Of a DNA stretch of 64,000 bases, positions 25,355 to 32,566 are shown piece by piece. The notes under the pieces were generated by a model that saw only the letters and a list, made by a program, of their open reading frames with translations, had not been told where the DNA came from and ran no database searches. Origin of the DNA: Microbacterium sp. CSI-V (GTDB taxonomy: Bacteria > Actinomycetota > Actinomycetes > Actinomycetales > Microbacteriaceae); the NCBI RefSeq assembly GCF_001984105.1, contig NZ_MTQM01000005.1, forward strand, positions 186,001 through 250,000, read 5' to 3'. Positions within the stretch are counted from its first letter, which is position 1, and every line of letters starts with the position of its first letter. A program made the translations under genes and the position numbers.

Positions 25355-26465
25355 GACGGGTCCCTCGATCGAGGACCTCGGTCGCGAGACGCACCGCGTC
25401 GGCGCGGGCGGGCTTTCCAGACGGCGTGCGCGGCAGCGCACCCGTCACCCAGCGACGGGGTCGATGCGCGGGTCCGAGCCCGCGCGCGACCGCGGCGCGC
25501 AGCGGCTCCGGGACCGCACCGCTCGTCGGCGCGCCGCCGACGGAGGAGTCGTCCAACTCGACGAACGCGGCGACGAGGGCTCCGACCCCGGGATGCGGCA
25601 TCCCGAAGACGACCGCGTCGCGCACACCGGGGATCGATCGCAGCGCGCGCTCCACCTCGTCGGGGATGACGGTCGCCGACGCGGTGAGGATCGCGTCATC
25701 GGCGCGCCCGCGCAGGACGAGGCGGCCGTCGCGCACCTCCGCGCGGTCGCCGACGCTCGCCCACGCGCCGTCGCGGCGCAGGGGTCCTCCGTCGCCCAGA
25801 TACCCGGATGCCACGAACCCCGACCGCACCCACACCTCACCGTCGCGCAGCTCGACGTCGACGCCGGGGAACGCGCGCAGTCCGTCTCCCTCGTCGACCG
25901 CGACGAACGAGAGTTCCGCGGCCCCGTAGTACGACACGACCCGGATGCCGGCGGACTCGGCGCGGGCGCGCAGTGCCGGGCCGAGGTGCGATCCGCCCAC
26001 GAGCGCGGTGCGCAGGGTCGGCGGGACTCCGCGATCGAGGAGCGCCCGCAGAGCCTCGGGCGTGCCGTGGAAGCAGGTCGCCTCCGAGAAGTCGTCGCGG
26101 GCGGGGCGCGGACCGCCCGCGAGGGCGTGAGCCAGCGAGAACAGCGTGATAGACGCGGCGGGCGGGGCGGGGAGCGCGACGACGGCGCCCGGACCGGCGT
26201 CGAGGAACCCGGCGACCGCGGCGAAGGATTCCGCCCAGGAGGCGGCAGACCGCAGCACAATCCGCGGCGCGCCGCTGCTGCCGGAGGTGAGCGCCGCCCA
26301 CCCCGTGTCATCGGGCACCTCGGCCCTCTCGGCCGTCCGCCGAACGGCCGCGAGCTGCTCGGCCGACCACCGCGGATCGGTCACGAGCGGTACGGCACCG
26401 GCGGTCCGCAGCTCGGCCAGGTGCCCGAGCAGGTCGGGCCGGTCGCCGTCGACGACCGCGATCAC
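25347..26465 (-). CDS. AMP-forming acyl-CoA ligase-like protein of the biotin operon (YhfT/MenE-like)
   Basis: A 372-residue short member of the adenylate-forming family. ATP loop LTSGSSGAPR; A5-type block YYGAAELSF; GDRAEVRDGRLVLRGRADD; C-terminal catalytic-lysine region LPRTPSGKPARADA. The N-terminal subdomain is much reduced compared with the usual 500 residues, as in MenE-like ligases. Start: GTG at 26465 overlapping the bioY stop (GTGA); the very long upstream frame is a shadow of bioY and bioQ. With the thiolase it may activate and process a biotin precursor acid. Substrate is inferred from context only. Confidence 0.8.
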   Translation of the reverse strand: MIAVVDGDRPDLLGHLAELRTAGAVPLVTDPRWSAEQLAAVRRTAERAEVPDDTGWAALTSGSSGAPRIVLRSAASWAESFAAVAGFLDAGPGAVVALPAPPAASITLFSLAHALAGGPRPARDDFSEATCFHGTPEALRALLDRGVPPTLRTALVGGSHLGPALRARAESAGIRVVSYYGAAELSFVAVDEGDGLRAFPGVDVELRDGEVWVRSGFVASGYLGDGGPLRRDGAWASVGDRAEVRDGRLVLRGRADDAILTASATVIPDEVERALRSIPGVRDAVVFGMPHPGVGALVAAFVELDDSSVGGAPTSGAVPEPLRAAVARGLGPAHRPRRWVTGALPRTPSGKPARADAVRLATEVLDRGTRRA

Positions 26466-27061
26466 GCGGAGACGGTGGCCGGTTCCGCGGCGGGCGCCCG
26501 CCACTGGCGGCGGAAGCCGCGCGGATACGACCGCACCAGCAGCGTCACCACGATCGTCGCGATCGCCGCCTTGATGAGGTCTCCCGGGACGAACACGAGG
26601 CTCGTCAGCGCGGTCTCGGCGAGCGGCAGACGCGTCACGAGACTCTGGACAGGGATGCCGAGCGCGTAGATCGCCACGATCCCTCCCGCGACCATCGCGA
26701 TCGCCGTGCGCCACCACACGGGGCGTCGATTGCCGGCGTGCACGATGAGGCCGATGACGATCGCGCCGAGGATCCACCCGATCGCGTATCCCGCCGACGG
26801 GCCGAGGAACACCGCGAAGCCGCCGCGCCCGCCGGCAAGGAGCGGCAGCCCGACGGCGACCAGAACGAGCAGGACCGTCACCGACAGCGCACCGAGCCAC
26901 GGACCGAGGATCGCACCCGCGAGCATGACGCCGAGCGTCTGCGCGGTGATGGGCACGCCGCCGAAGAGCGAGAATCCGCCGGGCAGGCCGAGCACCGCGA
27001 TCAGCGCGGCGAAAACGGCCACGCGTGCGAGGTCGGTGGCATCCGGAGTGCGAGCGGTCAT
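26462..27061 (-). CDS. bioY: Biotin transporter substrate-binding protein BioY
   Basis: A 199-residue membrane S-component, six hydrophobic segments. VPITAQTLGVMLAGAILGP and GGFAVFLGPSAGYAIGWILG are hallmark BioY blocks, and FVPGDLIKAAIA near the C-terminus is also typical. Start: ATG at 27061 (MTARTPDATDLARVAVFAAL) after AAGGATCGAC; the extended frame runs through the operators. It is the first gene of the five-gene operon bioY-ligase-thiolase-bioM-bioN, controlled by the divergent bioQ. Confidence 0.95.
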   Translation of the reverse strand: MTARTPDATDLARVAVFAALIAVLGLPGGFSLFGGVPITAQTLGVMLAGAILGPWLGALSVTVLLVLVAVGLPLLAGGRGGFAVFLGPSAGYAIGWILGAIVIGLIVHAGNRRPVWWRTAIAMVAGGIVAIYALGIPVQSLVTRLPLAETALTSLVFVPGDLIKAAIATIVVTLLVRSYPRGFRRQWRAPAAEPATVSA

Positions 27062-27074
27062 GTCGATCCTTACC

Positions 27075-27102
27075 TGAACAGCGTTCACCTGAACGGTGTT
27101 CA
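27075..27102. promoter_or_regulatory. Two tandem BioQ operators
   Basis: Two palindromes, TGAACAGCGTTCA (27075-27087) and TGAACGGTGTTCA (27090-27102), 15 bp centre to centre. They match the TGAAC-N3-GTTAC type site reported for the TetR repressor BioQ of Corynebacterium. They lie between the divergent bioY and bioQ starts and would control both. Confidence 0.88.
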
Positions 27103-27110
27103 CTATAGTC
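27103..27110. promoter_or_regulatory. Shared palindromic -10 element for bioY and bioQ
   Basis: The sequence beside the second operator, CACTATAGTC, contains ACTATAGT, which reads TATAGT on both strands. Rightward, initiation about seven bases on would fall at the bioQ GTG (27117), predicting a leaderless bioQ message. Leftward it would serve bioY. No clear -35 boxes are seen. Confidence 0.5.
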
Positions 27111-27116
27111 AGAACC

Positions 27117-27692
27117 GTGACTCCTCCCGCACGCGGCCGCGGCCACTCCGCCGACGACGTCGCGCGGACCGCCCTGCGCATCCTCGACGACGACGGCCTC
27201 GCCGACCTCACCATGCGTCGGCTCGCGACGCGGCTCGAGGTGCAACCGAGCGCGCTCTACTGGCACTTCCCGAACAAGCAGTCGCTGCTCGCCGAGCTCT
27301 CCGACCGGATCGTCGGGCGAGCGGCATCCCTCCTGCACGGGTCGGGGGTGGTCGCCGAAGCACGCGCGCTGCGCGACGCCCTGCTCGCCTACCGCGATGG
27401 CGCCGAGGTGGTCTCCAGCACCCTCGCGCTCGGCCTCGGCTCGCCCGCGGCACTCGACCGCCTGACCGCCGCGGTGGCCGCCGAGGGATTCTCGCCCGAC
27501 GTCGCGACCCGCGCGGGGACGACGCTGCTGCACTTCGTCCTGGGGCACGTGTGGCACGAGCAGCAGCGACTGCAGTACGACAGCGTCGGTGTCGTCGCCC
27601 CGGGCGCGACCCCTGTCTCCGATGCCGACTTCGCCTTCGGCGTCGACCTCATCCACCGCGGGCTGTACGCGTCCGCCTCGCGCCCGGCGTAG
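27117..27692 (+). CDS. bioQ: TetR-family biotin repressor BioQ
   Basis: A 191-residue TetR regulator. N-terminal HTH: ADDVARTALRILDDDGLADL, then MRRLATRLEVQPSALYWHFPNKQSLL. The C-terminal ligand domain is all-helical. Start: GTG at 27117 (VTPPARGRGHSADDVA); the alternative GTG at 27096 lies inside the operator. Divergence from bioY over two BioQ-type palindromes makes the identity strong. Its stop codon lies within the first unit of a short tandem repeat. Confidence 0.88.
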   Translation: MTPPARGRGHSADDVARTALRILDDDGLADLTMRRLATRLEVQPSALYWHFPNKQSLLAELSDRIVGRAASLLHGSGVVAEARALRDALLAYRDGAEVVSSTLALGLGSPAALDRLTAAVAAEGFSPDVATRAGTTLLHFVLGHVWHEQQRLQYDSVGVVAPGATPVSDADFAFGVDLIHRGLYASASRPA

Positions 27693-27740
27693 GCCGCGGC
27701 GCGTCCGGCGTAGGCCGCGGCGTCCGGCGTAGGCCGCGGC
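27686..27740. repeat. Tandem repeat over the bioQ stop codon
   Basis: GGCGTAGGCCGCGGC occurs at 27686, 27707 and 27726, separated by 4-6 bases. The first unit contains the bioQ stop TAG, so the spacer seems to have grown by duplication of the gene's 3' end. Confidence 0.8.
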
Positions 27741-27753
27741 ATCCTGCGCCATT

Positions 27754-27840
27754 TCACGTGATCTGGCCGAGCGCACACAATCCGGCCGAGAGCACACGTT
27801 GGGGACGACCGCAGCGTGTGCGTTCGACCGGATCACGTGA
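27754..27840. repeat. Nested inverted repeat, related to the 14.5-kb repeat
   Basis: Outer arms TCACGTGATC (27754-27763) and GATCACGTGA (27831-27840) are perfect. Inner arms are CGAGCGCACAC against GTGTGCGTTCG. The segment GGCCGAGCGCACAC..TCCGGCCGAG is shared with 14568-14645. The rest of the gap to 27935 is GC-rich low-complexity sequence (GGCGCCGGGCGCGGCGGCGG-like) with no gene. Confidence 0.75.
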
Positions 27841-27935
27841 TCTCGACGCCCGCGGGGCTCGGCGGACGCGGCGGCGGACACGGCGCCGGGCGCGGCGGCG
27901 GCGCGGGCACGGCGCCGGGCGCGGGCAGACCCGCG

Positions 27936-28901
27936 TCAGCGCTGCTTCACGTCGCCGAAGAGGCGCGCCACCGGAATGAGCAGGCTCGGGCGCGCGGCGA
28001 TCCAGGCCGCTGCCATCACCAGCAGGGATGCCGCGAACAGCAGCAGCCCGGTCGGGTCGGTGGCGAAGGCGTCGGGGTCGACCGAGCCGCGGGCCGCGTA
28101 CATGTGGTTCAGGTTGCGCAGCGCCCCGGTGGCGAGCACGAGGAACACGTGCACGGCGATGAACACGACGAAGAACAGCATCACCGGGAAGTGGATGCGA
28201 CGCGCCCACTCCGCGGGGAACGCGCGGTTAAGGCGAGCGGCATCCTTCGGCCAGACCCCCGACAGCCGCACGCCCGTGACGATCGCGAGGGGGGCGGCGA
28301 GGAACGTGATCGCGAAGTACGACAGCTGCTGCAGGCTGTTGTAGTTGACCCAGCCGTTCTCGGTCGGCCAGTCGAGCGCGGCGTACTGCAGCGCCGCCGA
28401 CACCGCGTTCGGGAACACGTCCCACGACGTCGGCACGACCCGCATCCACTGGCCCGTGGCGAACAGCAGCACGATGTAGATCACGCCGTTGGCGATCCAG
28501 AGCATGTCGATCGCCTGGTGGAACCACAGCGCCAGGCTGATGCGGCGCCGCTTGTTGCCCCGCGGCGACCAGAAGGCATCCGGTCGCTTCTGACGACGGA
28601 ACTGCAGCCCCGAGCGGATGACGAGCAGCAGGAACAGGCTGTTCAGGAAATGCTGCCAGCCGAGCCACGCCGGGATGCCGACGGGCGCCGCCGCGGGCAA
28701 CTCGGACGACCCGGAGTAGACGTCGAGGAAGCCCCGGACGGGCCCGAGCGACACGAGCACCCGTGCGATCAGCACGATGAAGACCGCCAGCACGAGCGCC
28801 GCGAAGCCCAGCAGCAGCACGGAGCCAATCCATTGCGCGGGAGTCAGCGCGCCGAAGACGCGCGACGACCCGCGCTGCGGGGTGCGGGGTGTGGACGCCA
28901 T
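27936..28901 (-). CDS. Cytochrome b-type membrane protein (cytochrome b561/b6-like)
   Basis: A 321-residue membrane protein with about five or six helices. Candidate heme-ligand histidines are in WQHFLNSLF, WFHQAIDML, RIHFPVMLF and AVHVFLVLA. Such proteins resemble the cytochrome b subunits of hydrogenases and formate dehydrogenases, or molybdopterin-partner membrane anchors, but no partner gene is nearby. Start: ATG at 28901 (MASTPRTPQRGSSRVFGALT); its RBS is weak (AGAAG). The longer frame overlaps the divergent marR gene. Electron partner unknown. Confidence 0.78.
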   Translation of the reverse strand: MASTPRTPQRGSSRVFGALTPAQWIGSVLLLGFAALVLAVFIVLIARVLVSLGPVRGFLDVYSGSSELPAAAPVGIPAWLGWQHFLNSLFLLLVIRSGLQFRRQKRPDAFWSPRGNKRRRISLALWFHQAIDMLWIANGVIYIVLLFATGQWMRVVPTSWDVFPNAVSAALQYAALDWPTENGWVNYNSLQQLSYFAITFLAAPLAIVTGVRLSGVWPKDAARLNRAFPAEWARRIHFPVMLFFVVFIAVHVFLVLATGALRNLNHMYAARGSVDPDAFATDPTGLLLFAASLLVMAAAWIAARPSLLIPVARLFGDVKQR

Positions 28902-29037
28902 CAACTTCTTCGGGCCGGAGCGAGGACTGACCTCCCGACGATACCGAAACCGGCTGTCCTTCGACCGCGAGCACCACGCGCTTGGTCGACGACCCGCAGG
29001 ATGGTAGGCCCGGTACGGTGAGGCGGGAGGAGGACGG

Positions 29038-29565
29038 ATGCCGAGACGCCTACCGGTCGACCCGATCGCCGAAGCAAAGCGCCAGTGGATCGCGCACGGC
29101 TGGGACGACGCCGCCGATGGCATGACCGTGGTGACGTCGGTGATCCGCGCCCACCAGTTGCTCACGGCATCCATCGAGCACGCTCTCAAGCCGCTGGACC
29201 TGTCGTTCTCGCGCTTCGAAATGCTCCGGCTCCTGGCCTTCACCCGGGAGGGACGGATGCCGATGGCCAGCGCCATCGCGCGACTCCAGGTTCACCCCAC
29301 CAGCGTCACGAACACGGTCGAACGTCTCGCCCGCGACGGTCTGCTGTCGCGCGAACCTCACCCGACCGACGGTCGCGCCGCGCTGCTCGTGCTGACGGAG
29401 GCCGGCCGTCGCCGCGTCGACGACGCCACGGACGCACTGAACGCGGTCTTCCGCGAACCGGGGCTCGCCGCCGACGACGCGACCGAACTCGTGCGGATCA
29501 TCGCCCGATTCCGCAAGGCCGCAGGCGACTTCGCCGACCCGTCGCCGACGCCCGAGCCGCTGTGA
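29038..29565 (+). CDS. MarR-family transcriptional regulator
   Basis: A 175-residue winged-helix regulator: dimer helix at the N-terminus, HTH in MASAIARLQVHPTSVTNTVE, wing LSREPHPTDGRAALLVLTE. ATG at 29038 after GGGAGGAGGA. Divergent from the cytochrome b gene and convergent with the enoyl-CoA hydratase gene (stops 6 bp apart). MarR proteins of this type often control fatty acid or aromatic catabolism; the target here is not visible. Confidence 0.92.
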   Translation: MPRRLPVDPIAEAKRQWIAHGWDDAADGMTVVTSVIRAHQLLTASIEHALKPLDLSFSRFEMLRLLAFTREGRMPMASAIARLQVHPTSVTNTVERLARDGLLSREPHPTDGRAALLVLTEAGRRRVDDATDALNAVFREPGLAADDATELVRIIARFRKAAGDFADPSPTPEPL

Positions 29566-29571
29566 CGCGAC

Positions 29572-30360
29572 TCAGCGGTTCGTGAAGTTCGGCGGCCGCT
29601 TCTCGCGGAACGCCGCCATGCCCTCTTTCTGGTCGGCGGTGTCGAACAGCGCGAAGAACGCCTGCCGCTCGAATCGGAGCCCTTCGGCGAGCGTCGACTC
29701 GAGTGCGACATCGAGCGCCGCCTTCGCCGCGTACAGCGCGGGAAGGGGCTTCTCGGCGATCGTCCGGGCCACGGCATCCGCTTCGTCGAGGAGGTCGGCG
29801 GCGGGCACCACGCGTGAGACGAGTCCTACCCGCTCGGCCTCGGCCGCGTCGATCATGCGTCCGGTGAGCACCAGCTCGGCGGCTTTGTAGTACCCGAGCG
29901 CCCGCACCAGGCGCTGCGTGCCGCCCATGCCGGGGATGACCCCGAGCTGGATCTCGGGCTGCCCGAACTTCGCGCGATCGGAGGCCAGGATGATGTCGCA
30001 CATGAGGGCGAGCTCGCACCCGCCGCCGAGGGCGTACCCCGACACCGCGGCGATCACGGGCGTCCGCACCGCGGCGAAGCGGCCCCACGCCCCGAAATGG
30101 TCGGAGAGCGACATCTCGAGCCCGGACTTGCCCTCCATCTCTTTGATGTCGGCCCCCGCGGCGAACGCCTTCTCGGAGCCCGTGACCACGATCGCCCCGA
30201 CGTCGGGGGCGTCGTCGAACGCCGTCGCCGCGGCCACGACCTCGGTCATGGACCGCGTGTTCAGCGCGTTGAGCGCCTCGGGCCGGTCGAGGGTGATCCA
30301 CCCCACCCGCCCGCGCTGCTCGACCCGGATCGTCTCGTACTCGACGGCGTGATCGGCCAT
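29572..30360 (-). CDS. Enoyl-CoA hydratase
   Basis: A 262-residue crotonase that hydrates 2-enoyl-CoA in beta-oxidation or branched-chain amino acid breakdown. Oxyanion-hole loops are in [11 protein letters not shown] and [13 protein letters not shown]. Two glutamates at the usual places (CELALM and [13 protein letters not shown]) match the catalytic pair of mitochondrial-type hydratase. ATG at 30360 after GAGGGGAGCGGC. It follows the acyl-CoA dehydrogenase gene, giving dehydrogenation then hydration in one operon. The longer frame is a shadow. Confidence 0.93.
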   Translation of the reverse strand: MADHAVEYETIRVEQRGRVGWITLDRPEALNALNTRSMTEVVAAATAFDDAPDVGAIVVTGSEKAFAAGADIKEMEGKSGLEMSLSDHFGAWGRFAAVRTPVIAAVSGYALGGGCELALMCDIILASDRAKFGQPEIQLGVIPGMGGTQRLVRALGYYKAAELVLTGRMIDAAEAERVGLVSRVVPAADLLDEADAVARTIAEKPLPALYAAKAALDVALESTLAEGLRFERQAFFALFDTADQKEGMAAFREKRPPNFTNR

Positions 30361-30430
30361 GCCGCTCCCCTCGTGGTGTCCTTCCAGCATCGTCGCACGC
30401 GCCCCCGACATCTCCGAGGGGTTCCGGACC

Positions 30431-31594
30431 TCAGGCGGCCAGCACGCTCCGCCCGACGATGAGCCGCATGATCTCGTTCGTGCCCTCGAGGATCTGGTGC
30501 ACGCGCAGGTCGCGCACGACCTTCTCGATGCCGTACTCCTGCAGGTACCCGTAGCCGCCGTGCAGCTGCAGCGCCTCGTTCGCGACGCGGAAGCCGACGT
30601 CGGTCGCGAAACGCTTGGCCATGGCGCAGCGGGTCGCGGCGTCGGGGGCTTTGGCATCCAGGTGCTCCGCCGCCGAGTGCACGAGGAGCCGCGCCGCCTC
30701 CAGCTCGGTGGCCATGTCGGCGACGGCGAACACGACCGACTGCTTCTCGGCGAGCGGTTCGCCGAACGTGAAGCGCTCATGTACGTACGCGACCGCGCGT
30801 TCCATGGCCCAGCGCGCCCCGCCGAGCGAGCACGCGGCGATGTTGAGGCGACCGCCGTTGAGCGCCGCCATCGCGATCCCGAAACCGCGGCCCTCGCCGC
30901 CGAGCAGGTTCTCGGCAGGCACGCGCACCTCGTCTAGCACGACCTGCCGCGTGGGCTGGGCGTTCCAGCCCATCTTCTTCTCGTTCGGCCCGAACGACAG
31001 TCCCGCAGCGTCCGCCGGAACGAGGAACGCACTGATCCCCCGTGCCCCGGGCTCGCCCGTCCGTGCCATGACGACATAGACGGATGCCTCGCCGGCACCC
31101 GAGATGAACTGCTTGACGCCCGTGAGCACGAACGTGTCGCCGTGCCGGATGGCCGAGGTGGTGATCGCCGCGGCATCCGATCCGGCGCCCGGCTCGGTGA
31201 GGCAGTAGGCGCCGAGCTGCTCCATGGCGGTGAGCCCCGGGAGCCACCGCTCGCGCTGGGCGTCGTCGCCGTACGCGTCGATCATCCACGCGACCATGTT
31301 GTGGATCGTCAGGTACGCGGTGACCGTCGGGTCGCCCGCGGCGAGCTCCTCGAAGATCTCGACGGCGAAACGGCGAGGGAAGCCGGCGCCGCCGGACTCC
31401 TCGCGGACGCACACGCCCCCGAGGCCCAGCTCACCGGCGCGACGCAGGACGTCGCGCGGGAAGTGCTTCGCGGCATCCCACTCCAGGGCGTGGGGGGTCA
31501 GCTCGGTCGCGGCGAACTCGCGGACGGCGTCGAGGATGGCGGCGCGGTCGTCAGCGGTCAGAGCGTCGAGCGCGGGGGCAGGGGTGGCGTCCAT
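30431..31594 (-). CDS. Acyl-CoA dehydrogenase, isobutyryl-CoA dehydrogenase-like
   Basis: A 387-residue FAD enzyme. [14 protein letters not shown] and [12 protein letters not shown] are the family signatures. The catalytic base is the first Glu of [13 protein letters not shown], the position used by short/branched-chain dehydrogenases such as ACAD8. Start: ATG at 31594 ([12 protein letters not shown]) with GGAGAG four bases upstream; an in-frame ATG at 31606 lacks one. It is paired with the enoyl-CoA hydratase downstream, which suits valine degradation. A 20-bp imperfect palindrome lies upstream. Confidence 0.92.
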   Translation of the reverse strand: MDATPAPALDALTADDRAAILDAVREFAATELTPHALEWDAAKHFPRDVLRRAGELGLGGVCVREESGGAGFPRRFAVEIFEELAAGDPTVTAYLTIHNMVAWMIDAYGDDAQRERWLPGLTAMEQLGAYCLTEPGAGSDAAAITTSAIRHGDTFVLTGVKQFISGAGEASVYVVMARTGEPGARGISAFLVPADAAGLSFGPNEKKMGWNAQPTRQVVLDEVRVPAENLLGGEGRGFGIAMAALNGGRLNIAACSLGGARWAMERAVAYVHERFTFGEPLAEKQSVVFAVADMATELEAARLLVHSAAEHLDAKAPDAATRCAMAKRFATDVGFRVANEALQLHGGYGYLQEYGIEKVVRDLRVHQILEGTNEIMRLIVGRSVLAA

Positions 31595-31636
31595 GCGGCT
31601 CTCCATTTCGGCGACGTCGTCGTCGCGAGAGCGATT

Positions 31637-31656
31637 TTAGTTGGACGTCCTTGTAA
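31637..31656. promoter_or_regulatory. Candidate operator for the acyl-CoA dehydrogenase operon
   Basis: A 20-bp imperfect palindrome from TTAGTTGGAC to GTCCTTGTAA with perfect core GGACGTCC, in the only AT-rich stretch between the VIT1 gene and the dehydrogenase. It has the size of a TetR- or MarR-type site. The regulator is not identified. Confidence 0.45.
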
Positions 31657-31675
31657 TTACTAGGATGCCGAAGAA

Positions 31676-32398
31676 TCAGCCCGCCGCGACCCCGAACAAC
31701 GCACCCACCGCGTACGTCGCGCCGAGCGCGAGCGCACCGCCGATCACGGTCCGCAGGATCGCGCGACCGCGGCGCGCGCCCCCGATCCACGCCGCGAGAT
31801 ACCCGGTGACGGCGAGCGCGATGAGCACCGCGACGAAGGTGAGCGGCACGCGCACCTCGACCGGCGCGAGCAGGATCGTCAGCATCGGCAGGATCGCGCC
31901 GACCGTGAACGCCACGGCCGAGGCGAGTGCCGCCGCCCACGGGCTGACCACGTCGTCGGCGTCGATGTTGAGCTCGACGGCGAGGTGGGCCTTGAGGGCG
32001 TCGGATGCCGTGAGCTCGGTCGCCACGCGCGTCGCGGTGTCGCGGCTGAGCCCCTGCGCCTCGTACAGCCCGACGAGTTCGGCGAGCTCCGCCTCGGGGT
32101 CCTCCGCGAGCTCGCGGCGCTCCTTCTGAATGAGCGCGTGCTCGCTGTCGCGCTGGCTGGACACCGAGACGTACTCCCCCAGCGCCATGGAGATCGCGCC
32201 ACCGACGAGAGCAGCCAACCCGGCGATGAGCACGGGTCCGACCTCGCTCGTCGCCCCCGCGACACCGACGACCACGGCGGCAGTCGACACGATGCCGTCG
32301 TTCGCGCCGAGCACGCCGGCACGCAGCCAGTTCAAGCGCTGGGCGAGTCCCTGGCGGTGCGGTTCATCGGGGTGGGCTCCGGCGGGCGAATCGGTCAC
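31676..32398 (-). CDS. VIT1/CCC1-type iron/manganese transporter
   Basis: A 240-residue membrane protein. WLRAGVLGANDGIVSTAAVV is the VIT1-family first helix, GGAISMALGEYVSVSSQRDSE the second, and an acidic cytosolic segment (RRELAEDPEAELAELVGLYE) carries the metal-binding glutamates. Three further helices close the protein. Likely exports Fe2+ or Mn2+ from the cytoplasm. Its stop is 19 bp beyond the palindrome that precedes the dehydrogenase gene. Confidence 0.92.
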   Translation of the reverse strand: MTDSPAGAHPDEPHRQGLAQRLNWLRAGVLGANDGIVSTAAVVVGVAGATSEVGPVLIAGLAALVGGAISMALGEYVSVSSQRDSEHALIQKERRELAEDPEAELAELVGLYEAQGLSRDTATRVATELTASDALKAHLAVELNIDADDVVSPWAAALASAVAFTVGAILPMLTILLAPVEVRVPLTFVAVLIALAVTGYLAAWIGGARRGRAILRTVIGGALALGATYAVGALFGVAAG

Positions 32399-32566
32399 GC
32401 CGCAAGGTTAGCCCGGTGCGCGGGGGGACGGATCGCCAGGTGAGATCGGCGACACAGAACCCCGTGTCTTCCCACCCCGTTCACCGGACCGTCACCGCCG
32501 ATCGACAGAGTGGCGGGGATCCGCGCCCCCGCACGGATCCTCTCCCCGACACCCGAGGACACAGCC

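Noticed and set aside
25347..27881. 844-codon frame suggesting a BioY-ligase fusion
   Set aside because: The N-terminal two-thirds are in the wrong frame for bioY and for bioQ antisense; a GTGA overlap at 26465 gives a normal ligase start.
30431..31594. Butyryl-CoA dehydrogenase name
   Set aside because: The motif order fits isobutyryl/short-branched dehydrogenases equally well or better; I kept the broader call.
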